In this document: positions 47,773 through 57,645 of the stretch, piece by piece
Layout: each line of letters starts with the position of its first letter
Position numbering within the stretch: the first letter of the stretch is position 1
Source: Pectobacterium aroidearum
GTDB lineage: Bacteria; Pseudomonadota; Gammaproteobacteria; Enterobacterales; Enterobacteriaceae
NCBI RefSeq assembly: GCF_041228105.1
Contig: NZ_CP166097.1
Span: forward strand, 3,596,001 to 3,660,000
DNA length: 64,000 bases
Direction of reading: 5' to 3'
Program-made: the position numbers and the translations under genes
The notes under the pieces: generated by a model
Told to the model about the DNA's origin: nothing
The model's database searches: none
The model's input: only the letters and a program-made list of their open reading frames with translations

Positions 47773-49416
47773 TTATTTCGCCGTTGCGAGTACCGCACTG
47801 ACAATATCTACCGCTTCTTTCTCGATGCGCTCGCGGTGTTCCACCCCGAGGAAACTTTCACAGTAGATTTTGTAGGCTTCTTCGGTGCCGGAAGGACGCG
47901 CGGCAAACCAGCCATTTTCCGTCATCACTTTCAGGCCGCCAATCGATGCACCGTTACCCGGCGCAGCAGTCAGACGTGCAGTAATCGGATCGCCCGCCAG
48001 CGTGCTGGCCGACACCTGCTCAGGCGACAGCTTGGATAACACGGCTTTTTGCGCATGCGTCGCGGAAGCCTGAATACGGTTATAGCTTGGCGCGCCAAAG
48101 CGCTGTGCCAGCTCATCATAATGCTGCTGCGGGTTTTTACCCGTCACGGCCGTAATTTCTGCCGCCAGCAGACACAGGATGATCCCGTCTTTGTCCGTCG
48201 ACCACGGCGTACCATCAAAGCGCAGGAAAGATGCACCCGCGCTCTCTTCACCACCGAAGCCAAAGCTGCCGTCATACAGACCGTCAACAAACCATTTGAA
48301 GCCAACCGGCACTTCCACCAGCTTACGACCCAAATCGGCCACTACGCGATCGATCATCGCGCTGGATACCAGTGTTTTGCCGACAGCAACAGACTGTCCC
48401 CACTGTGGACGATGCTGGAACAGATAGTTGATCGCCACCGCCAGATAGTGGTTCGGGTTCATCAATCCGGAAGGCGTGACAATACCGTGGCGGTCATAAT
48501 CAGGATCGTTAGCAAACGCCAGATCGAATTTATCACGCAGCGCCAGTAGCCCAGCCATGGCGAATTCTGACGAGCAGTCCATACGAATCACGCCATCGTG
48601 ATCCAGCGACATAAAGCGGAATGTCTGATCGACGGCATCATTCACCAGCGTCAGATCAAGCTTGTAATGCTCTGCGATACGCTGCCAGTAGGCAATACCG
48701 GAACCACCCAGCGGGTCAACACCGAGTTTCAGACCGGCACGTTGAATCGCCGCCATGTCCACCACGCTAGCCAGCCCTTCGACATACGGCTGAACCAGAT
48801 CCTGCTCGTGGACATGTCCGCTTTTCCACGCCTGATCCAGCGTAATGCGTTTCACGTCACGCAGTTCATCCGCCAGCAGAGCATTCGCACGCTTCTCAAT
48901 CACGCTGGTGAGATTGGTATCTGCTGGGCCACCGTTTGGCGGATTATATTTAATGCCACCATCTTCCGGCGGGTTGTGGGACGGCGTGATTACAATGCCG
49001 TCCGCCAGCGCACCACCCTGACGATTGTGAACCAGAATGGCGTTAGACACCGCTGGCGTTGGGGTAAAACCATTATCCAACTGCACGATGACATCAACGC
49101 CATTGGCAGCCAACACTTCCAGCACGGAAATAAACGCCGGCTCGGAGAGCGCGTGGGTATCTTTACCGACATAGCACGGGCCGCTGATGCCTTGCTTTTT
49201 ACGCTCTTCAGCAATCGCCTGCGCAATCGCCAGAATGTGCGGTTCATTAAAGCTATGGCGCCCCGCGCTGCCGCGATGGCCAGACGTACCAAATTTCACC
49301 GCGTGCGCTGTGTTGCCGACTTCCGGCTGCAGCACATAATATTGTGACGTTAACTGTGCCACATTAATCAAATCGCTCTGCCGGGCAGGCTGTCCGGCCC
49401 TTGGGTGATTAGCCAT
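47773..49416 (-). CDS. pgm: Phosphoglucomutase
   Basis: Pgm interconverts glucose-1-phosphate and glucose-6-phosphate, feeding glycogen, UDP-glucose and exopolysaccharide synthesis. The 547-residue product (E. coli 546) has the phosphoserine loop [20 protein letters not shown], the metal-binding loop [14 protein letters not shown], the sugar-binding [13 protein letters not shown] and the phosphate-binding C-terminal [16 protein letters not shown]. It lies 47 bp after seqA on the same strand, the same order as in E. coli. Confidence 0.98.
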   Translation of the reverse strand: MANHPRAGQPARQSDLINVAQLTSQYYVLQPEVGNTAHAVKFGTSGHRGSAGRHSFNEPHILAIAQAIAEERKKQGISGPCYVGKDTHALSEPAFISVLEVLAANGVDVIVQLDNGFTPTPAVSNAILVHNRQGGALADGIVITPSHNPPEDGGIKYNPPNGGPADTNLTSVIEKRANALLADELRDVKRITLDQAWKSGHVHEQDLVQPYVEGLASVVDMAAIQRAGLKLGVDPLGGSGIAYWQRIAEHYKLDLTLVNDAVDQTFRFMSLDHDGVIRMDCSSEFAMAGLLALRDKFDLAFANDPDYDRHGIVTPSGLMNPNHYLAVAINYLFQHRPQWGQSVAVGKTLVSSAMIDRVVADLGRKLVEVPVGFKWFVDGLYDGSFGFGGEESAGASFLRFDGTPWSTDKDGIILCLLAAEITAVTGKNPQQHYDELAQRFGAPSYNRIQASATHAQKAVLSKLSPEQVSASTLAGDPITARLTAAPGNGASIGGLKVMTENGWFAARPSGTEEAYKIYCESFLGVEHRERIEKEAVDIVSAVLATAK

Positions 49417-49463
49417 TGGCGCTTCTCCCTAACGCTGTAGTTAGATAAATGGTTAATAAATAA

Positions 49464-50000
49464 TCAGATGGTTCCGCACACTTTCTCTGTCAGTTCCGCA
49501 GGGAACTGCATCGTCAGCATGATGTGCTCAACCATGCTACGTTTACGACCGGTATTCGTGTTGGTAATCACCCAGTATGGCGTGCCCGGAATATGTTTGG
49601 GTTTTGTGTGTGTGCCATGCTGAAGCAACGTTTGTTGGTCGCCCGCGAAATAGACCCGCGTGCGGCCATGAAGAGATTCTGTCGCGGCAGCAAACTCCTG
49701 CGGCGATAAGGTATACAGCGTGGACAGAACCAGCATAAAGCGATTGATGGCCTTATTCTGTTCAGCGTATTCATCCGACAGCAGCAGCTCACGCAGGGTT
49801 CGTACCCGATCGCGCGGGCTCGGTGCCGCAGCAGGCTGAGATGTCGCCGTTGTGACAGCCTCTACGGCAGGCGTGACCACAGGCTGCCCAGCGGTAAATT
49901 TCAGCATACGCCGTAAAATATCCGATGCGCTTTCACCGATATGCTGTGTGTGGCTGGCAATATAACGATAAAGCTCTTCGTCGACTTCAATAGTTTTCAT
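49464..50000 (-). CDS. seqA: Replication initiation regulator SeqA
   Basis: SeqA binds hemimethylated GATC sites, sequesters oriC and organises newly replicated DNA. The 178-residue product (E. coli 181) has the N-terminal oligomerisation domain MKTIEVDEELYRYIASHTQHI, then GESASDILRRMLKF, an alanine/threonine-rich linker (about 40-65), and the C-terminal DNA-binding domain with THTKPKHIPGTPYWVITNTN and RKRSMVEHIM, where the N-terminal parts of the loops contact methylated adenine. It is divergent from ybfF and cotranscribed with pgm. Confidence 0.97.
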   Translation of the reverse strand: MKTIEVDEELYRYIASHTQHIGESASDILRRMLKFTAGQPVVTPAVEAVTTATSQPAAAPSPRDRVRTLRELLLSDEYAEQNKAINRFMLVLSTLYTLSPQEFAAATESLHGRTRVYFAGDQQTLLQHGTHTKPKHIPGTPYWVITNTNTGRKRSMVEHIMLTMQFPAELTEKVCGTI

Positions 50001-50398
<398 letters not shown>

Positions 50399-51166
50399 AT
50401 GAAATTGAATCATCGCTGGCAAAATGCGCACCAACCCACAGATAAACTCCCTGTCGTCCTGATTCATGGCCTGTTTGGCACGCTGGATAACCTTGGCGTA
50501 TTGGGCCGGGATTTGCAAAACACGCATGACATCCTGCAAATCGATTTACGCAATCATGGTTTGTCGCCGCGCTCACCGCAGATGAACTATCCCGCGATGG
50601 CGCAGGACGTGCTGGCGCTGCTGGATGAACTGAACATCGAACGCGCTATTGTTATTGGCCATTCAATGGGCGGGAAAGTCGCTATGGCGCTCAGCGCGCT
50701 CATTCCTGAACGACTGGACAAACTGGTCGCGATCGACATCGCACCGGTGGATTATCAGGTGCGCCGCCACGATACCATTTTTGCTGCGCTACGCGCCGTG
50801 ACGGAAGCGGGCCTGACATCGCGCTCGGAAGCCACGACATTAATGCGTCAGCATATAAAGGAAGAAGGGGTGATTCAGTTTTTGCTGAAATCGTTCCAAC
50901 AGGGAGAGTGGCGTTTTAACGTACCAGTGTTGTGGGATGAGTACGAAAACATCGTGGGCTGGCAGGATGTTCCCACCTGGCAAGGCCCTATCCTGTTCAT
51001 TCGCGGCGGCGATTCCCCCTATCTGGACGATCGCTACCGCGATTCGCTACTGCGTCAATTCCCGGCAGCGCGTGCGCATGTGGTCAGCGGAGCGGGTCAC
51101 TGGGTTCACTCAGAAAAGCCCGAAGCAGTTTTGCGCGCTATCCACCGTTTTCTGGACACGAATTAA
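50399..51166 (+). CDS. ybfF: Esterase YbfF
   Basis: YbfF is an alpha/beta-hydrolase with thioesterase or esterase activity on acyl substrates in E. coli. The 255-residue product has the oxyanion region VVLIHGLFGTLDNLGVLGRD, the nucleophile serine in VIGHSMGGKVAM, and the catalytic histidine in SGAGHWVHSEKP near the end. The ATG at 50399 matches the E. coli start MKLN; four in-frame codons precede it. It is divergent from seqA and is followed after 306 bp by ybfE, as in E. coli. Confidence 0.95.
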   Translation: MKLNHRWQNAHQPTDKLPVVLIHGLFGTLDNLGVLGRDLQNTHDILQIDLRNHGLSPRSPQMNYPAMAQDVLALLDELNIERAIVIGHSMGGKVAMALSALIPERLDKLVAIDIAPVDYQVRRHDTIFAALRAVTEAGLTSRSEATTLMRQHIKEEGVIQFLLKSFQQGEWRFNVPVLWDEYENIVGWQDVPTWQGPILFIRGGDSPYLDDRYRDSLLRQFPAARAHVVSGAGHWVHSEKPEAVLRAIHRFLDTN

Positions 51167-51472
51167 CCAGACAGCACTGACACTGGCGGATTCATGATAA
51201 CGGCGGCAGTTAACCGTTGTCGCCGCCAGTGCGGCTAGGGTATGATGGCGCTCGCAGTAGAGGGACGGCTGATTCAGCCACAAGCATTGTAACCACTTCA
51301 TCAAAATGCACGCATCACTTCCCGACATGTTTCACAGATAGAAAACCGCACTCTGGCACTTTCTGTTGCAGAATGAGCTGTTGCAGAGTGAGAATCGGCA
51401 TCGCTTTTATCTGCAGAACAAGACGGACAGCGCCGTGTATTTTGGTCCGAATACCTTGCAGTATCATTACTT
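51167..51472. other. Intergenic DNA between ybfF and ybfE
   Basis: I see no gene here. In E. coli ybfE is in the LexA regulon, but I could not find a convincing CTGT-N8-ACAG box in this stretch. Confidence 0.5.
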
Positions 51473-51754
51473 ATGGCAAAAGAACAAACGGATCGCACCA
51501 CACTGGATCTGTTCGCAGACGAGCGTCGTCCGGGCCGCCCCAAGACCAACCCGCTCTCGCGTGACGAACAACTAAGAATTAACAAGCGTAATCAGCTACG
51601 TCGCGATAAAGTTCGTGGCTTGCGCCGTGTTGAATTAAAGATTAACAGCGACGCCGTTGATATCCTGAACAGCCTTGCTGAAGAGCGGAATATTAGCCGC
51701 AGTGAATTGATTGAAGAGATGCTGCTGGCGCAGTTGGCAGATCAGCAATCCTGA
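51473..51754 (+). CDS. ybfE: LexA-regulated-type protein YbfE
   Basis: The 93-residue product matches E. coli YbfE, a small SOS-induced protein of unknown role. It has a basic N-terminus with the AT-hook-like ERRPGRPKTNPLSRDEQ and a C-terminal ribbon-helix-helix-like fold (LRRVELKINSDAVDILNSLA, then SRSELIEEMLLAQL). This suggests DNA binding, which is inference from the fold. The ribosome site is weak. It lies between ybfF and fldA in E. coli; here a chemoreceptor gene separates it from fldA. Confidence 0.9.
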   Translation: MAKEQTDRTTLDLFADERRPGRPKTNPLSRDEQLRINKRNQLRRDKVRGLRRVELKINSDAVDILNSLAEERNISRSELIEEMLLAQLADQQS

Positions 51755-51873
51755 TTGACGTAATACGACATTCACATCTAGTGCGGCGCCATTTCTGACG
51801 CCGCCTGAACATTCACCCAAGATTAAACACACGACCTCAGGTTAAACGACACTTTCTGTTCTGACTAACACAC

Positions 51874-51891
51874 GGTTTTCTAACGAAAACC
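51874..51891 (-). terminator. Possible weak terminator after the chemoreceptor gene
   Basis: GGTTTTC-TAAC-GAAAACC is a 7-bp stem five bases past the stop codon of the chemoreceptor gene. It lacks a T-run on the minus strand. Another GC-rich hairpin at 51783-51804 could add to it. Confidence 0.3.
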
Positions 51892-51895
51892 CGCA

Positions 51896-53563
51896 TCAGA
51901 ATTTTTCCCAATTGTCGTTGCTGGGTGGCAACGCTTTCGCGGCACGTGGCGCAACCGCCTGCGTTTTCTGCACCGGTTTTGCTGCCACTTGCAATGCTGA
52001 CTGCGTGTCGGACAGTTGGAACAGCGACACCGTCTGGTTCAGCAACGCCGCCTGCTCTTCCAGCGACAAGGCTGCAGACGAGGCCTGTTCAACCAACGCG
52101 GCGTTTTGCTGCGTTACGCTGTCCATTTCCGCCACAGCCTGACCAACCTGCGCAATCCCTTTGCTCTGCTCTTCCGATGCCGATGCAATCTCACCCATAA
52201 TATCCGTCACGTTGGTCACCGCACGGACGATATCCTGCATGGTGTCACCAGCGTCACTAACCAGATTAGACCCAGTATCAACACAGCGAACAGACTCAGA
52301 GATCAGCCCTTCAATCTCTTTAGCCGCCTGCGCACTGCGCTGCGCCAGACTGCGTACTTCTCCCGCAACCACGGCAAACCCGCGCCCTTGCTCACCCGCT
52401 CGCGCCGCTTCTACCGCCGCGTTCAACGCCAGAATGTTAGTCTGGAAAGCGATGCCGTTAATCACGGTGGTGATTTCTGCGATTTTTCTTGAACTGCCGG
52501 AGATTTCCGCCATGGTTTTCACCACGTTCTCAACGATCTCGCCGCCCTTCTTCGCCGTTGTCGAGGCTTGTAATGCCAGTTGGCTGGCGTGGTTGGCGTT
52601 TTCGGCGTTCTGTTTCACCGTCGCCGTCAGTTGCTCCATACTTGCCGCAGTTTCTTCCAGTGCGGAAGCCTGCTCTTCAGTACGTGAAGACAGATCGTTG
52701 TTACCCGCGGCAATTTCAGAAGCGCCCTGATAGATGGAATCCGTACTGTTTCTGATCGTGCTAACCGTGCTGGCCAGACTCCCCTGCATTTCACGCAACA
52801 GTGGGAACAGACGACCTACGCAGTTATTACCGAAGTCCAGAATCGGCTTGCCCAAATTGCCAGCTGCTATCACGCTGAAGTGATAGCGCAGGTCATTTAA
52901 CGGACGAACCAGACACACTACCAAATAACGATCGGTCAGGAACAGCATGATCAGGCCGATAACCAACCCACTCAGCAAAATGTTCTGCCCAATCGTGGTG
53001 ATTTGTTCAAAACGAACACCCGCTGCACCGAATTTCTCTGCACTGGCGTTACTGAATGCGGATAAGGACGCGCCAAATTGGCGACTCAATGGCGGCACAA
53101 CGTTCTTAGCCTGATTTTGGTAATCATCCAGCGCGTTGGCAACGGCCTTTTGGTAAAGCGGCTCCACGCCCTGAGTAACCAGATTGTTCCAGTCACGGCT
53201 GACAGCCTGTACCAGCGCGGGGTCCAGACCTGCATGATCGATAGCATTAAACGCCACCAAATCAGACTTCAGTTTATCCAATGCGACGAGTGCGGAAGCC
53301 TGCTCTTTATCCGCGGTGGCATTATCACCACTGCGGCGAGCGTCAACGGCACGCGCCAGGCGGGTTACCATACGGAAATATTGATCGTTGCCCTGGTTGA
53401 TAAAATTCATGTTCTGAACCAGCAAGGTGCTGGTTTTCGAGGTCGCCGTCATCTCTTTAAAAGAGAACATGGTATATATCGATAAGCCACCCCAAAGGAC
53501 ACAAAAAATGCCCAGTACCCATAGCATAGCGGTTCTGATGGCAATATTTTTTATAAGTCTCAT
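51896..53563 (-). CDS. Methyl-accepting chemotaxis protein (Tar/Tsr type)
   Basis: This is a transmembrane chemoreceptor. The 555-residue product has a first helix at about 10-31, a periplasmic four-helix-bundle domain (about 32-190) whose ligand is not evident, a second helix at about 192-212, a HAMP domain, and the cytoplasmic signalling helices with the highly conserved tip [20 protein letters not shown]. Methylation helices flank it ([20 protein letters not shown]). The C-terminus ends in NDNWEKF, close to the NWETF pentapeptide that tethers CheR and CheB to high-abundance receptors. It is monocistronic with a long upstream region and absent from this place in E. coli. Confidence 0.95.
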   Translation of the reverse strand: MRLIKNIAIRTAMLWVLGIFCVLWGGLSIYTMFSFKEMTATSKTSTLLVQNMNFINQGNDQYFRMVTRLARAVDARRSGDNATADKEQASALVALDKLKSDLVAFNAIDHAGLDPALVQAVSRDWNNLVTQGVEPLYQKAVANALDDYQNQAKNVVPPLSRQFGASLSAFSNASAEKFGAAGVRFEQITTIGQNILLSGLVIGLIMLFLTDRYLVVCLVRPLNDLRYHFSVIAAGNLGKPILDFGNNCVGRLFPLLREMQGSLASTVSTIRNSTDSIYQGASEIAAGNNDLSSRTEEQASALEETAASMEQLTATVKQNAENANHASQLALQASTTAKKGGEIVENVVKTMAEISGSSRKIAEITTVINGIAFQTNILALNAAVEAARAGEQGRGFAVVAGEVRSLAQRSAQAAKEIEGLISESVRCVDTGSNLVSDAGDTMQDIVRAVTNVTDIMGEIASASEEQSKGIAQVGQAVAEMDSVTQQNAALVEQASSAALSLEEQAALLNQTVSLFQLSDTQSALQVAAKPVQKTQAVAPRAAKALPPSNDNWEKF

Positions 53564-54440
53564 AGCTCACTCCAAATCAGGAAAATGGTTAAAAAGATTT
53601 TTATCGCTAATCAACCGATATGAATCAGAAAATTCACACCATGAAACAGGTCACTTCTCCCTAGCGTTCACATTTCACCGAGTTGAAAACTCAAAAACCA
53701 CGCTAACTCATCGGCTAAACACAGAGAATATTTAGCGTTCTCGCTATATTTATTAATATAATTTTTTATATTGAGAATGAGTTCACCTCTTTTCACAGAT
53801 ATAAGGCTTTTAATCAGAGAGTTACTATCAAAATCGCTGTCGCCCCTGCCTGATGTGCGTTGGCATAGGCATGCTGTCAGGCAACAATTGGAATTTAATT
53901 TTATCCTTTAATATCAAAAGACTAAAAAACTCACCTCCTCATTTTTATCTCTTCACTTGTAAATGGTTATAGTTCTTATTTCCATTTATTAGGAATATTC
54001 CCGCGAAATGTTACAGGTTTTCAATTCGATAAAAACATTATCCTTTGTGCGTATTTTAATTCTCATGAATCGTAACGTACCGTGAAGTAACTTTTATTTC
54101 CTACAAACAAAAGTCTGCTTTTAATTACAATCGAAATTAGTTATTAAAATAAAAAGCACATTCATAAAAAATGAAACAATGTCATGAAAAAATATCCATG
54201 ATGATATTAGGGAAATGCGCGTTTAATCCCAGACGATAGCATAATCCCTATTTATTATGGGGAATTTAGCATCAGCAGAACTGCGTTTCGTTCCTTTACT
54301 GCCCCCCGCATTTCATACGCTCTTGATTTACGCATCCTTACCGATACGAGTTTCTCCTGATGTGAGTGTCTGTTATTATTAACAGATAAGTGGGTGAAAC
54401 ATTACACCATACCATTAGGAATCAAGAGGTTATTCAATTC
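53564..54440. other. Long AT-rich region between the chemoreceptor and fldA
   Basis: These 877 bp hold the promoters of the chemoreceptor and of fldA, which are divergent. The stretch is strongly AT-rich from about 53740 to 54230 with no sizeable reading frame. I found no tRNA, no clear hairpin with a T-run and no Fur box. A small RNA cannot be excluded. Confidence 0.5.
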
Positions 54441-54968
54441 ATGGCACTCATCGGAATATTCTTTGGCAGTGATACTGGCAATACTGAAAACATCGCCAAA
54501 ACGATCCAACAGCAGTTAGGCACCAACGTTGCTGATGTTCATGACATCGCCAAAAGCAGCAAAGAAGACCTCGAAGGTTTCGACATTCTGCTGTTGGGTA
54601 TTCCAACCTGGTATTACGGTGAAGCTCAGTGCGATTGGGATGACTTCTTCCCGTCGCTGGAAGAAGTTGATTTCACAGGAAAACTGGTTGCCCTGTTTGG
54701 CTGCGGCGATCAGGAAGACTATGCGGAATACTTCTGTGATGCCATGGGCACCATCCGTGACATTATTGAGCCTCGCGGCGCGACGATTGTCGGCCACTGG
54801 CCAACAGAGGGCTACTACTTTGAAGCCTCTAAAGGGCTCGCAGACGACAATCACTTCATCGGTCTGGCTATCGATGAAGATCGTCAGCCTGAACTGACCA
54901 GCGAACGCGTAACAACGTGGGTCAAACAGATCAGCGATGAACTGAACCTGAAAGAGCTGGTTGGCTAA
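54441..54968 (+). CDS. fldA: Flavodoxin FldA
   Basis: FldA is the essential FMN electron carrier that serves IspG/IspH, BioB and reductive activation of methionine synthase and other enzymes. The 175-residue product has the phosphate-binding loop FFGSDTGNTENIAK and the FMN-stacking loops PTWYYGEAQCDWDDFF (Trp) and FGCGDQEDYAEYFCD (Tyr). The ATG at 54441, ten bases after AGAGGT, gives the E. coli N-terminus (MALIGIFFG). Seventeen in-frame codons upstream are discounted. It precedes fur by 329 bp, as in E. coli. Confidence 0.98.
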   Translation: MALIGIFFGSDTGNTENIAKTIQQQLGTNVADVHDIAKSSKEDLEGFDILLLGIPTWYYGEAQCDWDDFFPSLEEVDFTGKLVALFGCGDQEDYAEYFCDAMGTIRDIIEPRGATIVGHWPTEGYYFEASKGLADDNHFIGLAIDEDRQPELTSERVTTWVKQISDELNLKELVG

Positions 54969-54974
54969 GTCCTG

Positions 54975-55003
54975 TTGGCTCTGATAATCCCTATCAGAGC
55001 CAA
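54975..55003 (+). terminator. Hairpin after fldA
   Basis: TTGGCTCTGATA and TATCAGAGCCAA form a perfect 12-bp stem with a 5-base loop, six bases after the fldA stop. No T-run follows, so it may only attenuate and let some transcription reach fur, in line with the fldA-fur readthrough known in E. coli. Confidence 0.6.
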
Positions 55004-55197
55004 AACCGCATTGATAGGTAAAACCTTTCATAATAATTGATACATTTTTTTAACTTCTATCAGTAAACCTGTACAATAATCCCATCGGTTTTATACGTGC
55101 TTCACCATTTCCTCATTCATCAACAACGTATTGCGTTCTATACCAGTAGTGTGAATAGGGACAATATTGTTAACATTCCCTTGTTTTCATTTTGTAT

Positions 55198-55257
55198 GTG
55201 CGGTTCTATAATTGGGACGCTATTACATTTTTTGAGCCGACCGATGTCATAGGCTAG
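55198..55257 (+). CDS. Candidate uof leader frame upstream of fur
   Basis: E. coli fur is translationally coupled to a short upstream gene, uof. Here a frame open from 55174 ends with VRFYNWDAITFFEPTDVIG and TAG at 55255-55257, 40 bases before fur. Possible starts are GTG 55198 or TTG 55192. The encoded aromatic peptide looks non-random, but I cannot recall the E. coli sequence well enough to confirm, and an overlapping 18-codon ATG frame (55196) exists. Confidence 0.3.
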   Translation: MRFYNWDAITFFEPTDVIG

Positions 55258-55297
55258 GCAGCCTCCATTGATAAGTAAGCAACAGGACTAAACCCGC

Positions 55298-55747
55298 ATG
55301 ACTGACAACAATACCGCATTAAAGAAGGCCGGCCTGAAAGTCACTCTTCCAAGACTGAAAATACTGGAAGTGTTACAGGATCCTGTCTGCCATCACGTCA
55401 GTGCGGAAGATTTATATAAGAGACTGATTGATATGGGCGAAGAGATTGGTCTTGCTACCGTCTATCGCGTACTCAACCAGTTTGATGATGCGGGTATCGT
55501 AACCCGTCATAACTTCGAAGGTGGAAAATCCGTCTTTGAACTGACACAGCAGCATCATCACGATCACTTAATTTGCCTCGACTGTGGCAAAGTCATTGAA
55601 TTCCGCGATGAGTCTATCGAAGCACGCCAACGCGAGATCGCAGAAAGACACGGCATTAAACTGACCAACCACAGTTTGTATCTCTACGGGCATTGCAGTG
55701 AAGGGGATTGCCGAGAGGATGAAACCCTGCACGATTCCACACGATAA
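55298..55747 (+). CDS. fur: Ferric uptake regulator Fur
   Basis: Fur represses iron uptake genes when bound to ferrous iron. The 149-residue product has the winged-helix N-terminal domain (KVTLPRLKILEVLQDP, EIGLATVYRVLNQFDDAGIV) and the metal-binding dimer domain with HHHDHLICLDCGKVIEF and the second cysteine pair in HCSEGDCRED. A run of AACAGGA precedes the ATG. It lies downstream of fldA in the conserved fldA-fur order and converges on glnS across a shared terminator. Confidence 0.98.
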   Translation: MTDNNTALKKAGLKVTLPRLKILEVLQDPVCHHVSAEDLYKRLIDMGEEIGLATVYRVLNQFDDAGIVTRHNFEGGKSVFELTQQHHHDHLICLDCGKVIEFRDESIEARQREIAERHGIKLTNHSLYLYGHCSEGDCREDETLHDSTR

Positions 55748-55757
55748 ATCGACCGCA

Positions 55758-55795
55758 TAAAAAAATAAAACCGCCGAGGCGGTTTTATTTTTGTC
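55758..55795. terminator. Bidirectional terminator between fur and glnS
   Basis: AATAAAACCGC-CGAG-GCGGTTTTATT is an 11-bp stem with A-rich and T-rich flanks on either side, suited to ending both converging genes. Confidence 0.92.
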
Positions 55796-55811
55796 TTCTT
55801 TCCAGTCGGCC

Positions 55812-57470
55812 TTAGCCCACCCAAGTATCGCGCAGTCCAACCGTACGGTTAAACACCAGATGCTCTGCACTGGAGTAAACGCGATCGGCACAGAAGTAAC
55901 CTTCACGCTCAAACTGATACGCTTTCTCTGCTTCTGCTTGCGCCAGGCTCGCTTCGACAAAACCTTGCGTAATCTTCAGTGAGTCCGGGTTAATCGTCGA
56001 CAGGAAGTCTTCTGCCGCGCCAGGGTTTGCCACACTGAACAGACGATCGTACAAACGGAATTCCGCAGGTACAGCGTGTGCCGCAGAAACCCAGTGGATC
56101 ACACCTTTCACTTTACGGCCGTCAGCCGGATCCTTGCTCAGCGTTTCTGCATCATAGCTACAGTAGATCGTGGTGATGGTGCCCTGCTCGTCTTTCTCAA
56201 TGCGATCGGCTTTGATCACATAGGCATTACGCAGGCGAACCTCTTTACCCAACACCAGACGCTTGTACTGTTTGTTAGCTTCTTCACGGAAGTCAGCACG
56301 GTCGATATAGACTTCACGGCTGAATGCCACCTGACGTGAACCCATTTCAGGTTTGTTCGGGTGGTTTGGCATCGCAACAAACTCTTCATGCTCGGCGGGC
56401 AAATTCTCGATCACGACTTTTACCGGGTCCAACACCGCCATCGCACGCGGAGCGTTCTCATTCAGATCGTCGCGGATACAGGATTCAAGCGCGGCCATTT
56501 CCACGTTGTTATCCTGCTTCGTAACGCCGATACGCACACAGAACTCACGGATAGAAGACGCACTATAACCGCGACGACGCAGACCAGAAATGGTCGGCAT
56601 ACGCGGATCGTCCCATCCTTCAACGACATTTTCCACCACCAACTGATTCAGCTTACGCTTGGACATAATTGCGTATTCGAGGTTGAGGCGAGAGAATTCG
56701 TACTGACGCGGATGGCAAGGAATAGTGATGTTATCCAACACCCAGTCATACAGGCGGCGGTTATCCTGGAATTCCAGTGTACACAGCGAATGCGTGATCC
56801 CTTCCAGCGCATCGGAAATGCAGTGAGTGAAATCATACATCGGGTAGATGCACCACTTGTTGCCCGTCTGGTGGTGATCGGCAAATTTAATACGATACAG
56901 CACCGGATCGCGCATCACGATAAAGGACGATGCCATATCGATTTTTGCACGTAGGCAGGCAGTACCTTCCGCAAATCCACCGTTACGCATTTTTTCAAAC
57001 AGCGCCAGGTTTTCCTGCACGGTACGATCGCGGTAAGGGCTATTTTTACCCGGTGCCGTCAGCGTACCGCGGTATTCACGGATCTGCTCAGGCGTCAGTT
57101 CATCAACGTAAGCCAATCCTTTACCGATCAGCTCAACCGCATACGCGTGCAGCTGATCGAAATAATCAGAAGAATAGCGAACGTCGCCGCTCCATGAAAA
57201 GCCCAGCCACTCGACGTCACGTTTGATCGACTCAACGTATTCGATATCTTCTTTTACCGGATTGGTGTCGTCAAAACGCAGGTTGCATTGCCCCTGATAG
57301 TCACGCGCAATACCAAAATTCAGGCAAATAGATTTTGCATGCCCAATATGCAGATAGCCATTCGGCTCTGGCGGGAAACGCGTCTGAATATGGTCATGCT
57401 TACCGGACGCCAGATCTTCATCGATAATCTGACGGATAAAGTTGGTTGGGCGGGCTTCAGCCTCACTCAT
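55812..57470 (-). CDS. glnS: Glutaminyl-tRNA synthetase
   Basis: GlnS charges tRNA-Gln with glutamine. The 552-residue class I synthetase has the HIGH motif as [20 protein letters not shown], the KMSKS-type motif [11 protein letters not shown], and the C-terminal anticodon-binding beta-barrels. It is E. coli length (554) within two residues. The 175-bp gap to nagE contains the nagE terminator and the glnS promoter; in E. coli glnS is weakly controlled by NagC. Confidence 0.98.
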   Translation of the reverse strand: MSEAEARPTNFIRQIIDEDLASGKHDHIQTRFPPEPNGYLHIGHAKSICLNFGIARDYQGQCNLRFDDTNPVKEDIEYVESIKRDVEWLGFSWSGDVRYSSDYFDQLHAYAVELIGKGLAYVDELTPEQIREYRGTLTAPGKNSPYRDRTVQENLALFEKMRNGGFAEGTACLRAKIDMASSFIVMRDPVLYRIKFADHHQTGNKWCIYPMYDFTHCISDALEGITHSLCTLEFQDNRRLYDWVLDNITIPCHPRQYEFSRLNLEYAIMSKRKLNQLVVENVVEGWDDPRMPTISGLRRRGYSASSIREFCVRIGVTKQDNNVEMAALESCIRDDLNENAPRAMAVLDPVKVVIENLPAEHEEFVAMPNHPNKPEMGSRQVAFSREVYIDRADFREEANKQYKRLVLGKEVRLRNAYVIKADRIEKDEQGTITTIYCSYDAETLSKDPADGRKVKGVIHWVSAAHAVPAEFRLYDRLFSVANPGAAEDFLSTINPDSLKITQGFVEASLAQAEAEKAYQFEREGYFCADRVYSSAEHLVFNRTVGLRDTWVG

Positions 57471-57566
57471 TCTTCATTCCTCAATGCTAAAACGACGTAT
57501 AACCGACAATGATCCAACAAGCTACGCTGGGAAACAACCGTTAGTTTCATTTAATTATTCATAACG

Positions 57567-57596
57567 AAAAAAAAGGACGAGATTGCCATCTCGCCC
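57567..57596 (-). terminator. Terminator after nagE
   Basis: On the minus strand GGGCGAGAT-GGCA-ATCTCGTCC forms a 9-bp stem with one G-U pair, followed by eight T. It lies 50 bp after the nagE stop codon. Confidence 0.9.
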
Positions 57597-57645
57597 TATC
57601 AATTTCATCAACATAAGACCACGTTAAACAAATAACGCTGTCATA

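Noticed and set aside
48598..49347. 249-codon plus-strand frame opposite pgm
   Set aside because: Antisense shadow of pgm; the coding pattern belongs to the minus strand.
51300..51472. LexA box upstream of ybfE
   Set aside because: Several CTG and CAG triplets occur, but none in the CTGT-N8-ACAG arrangement.
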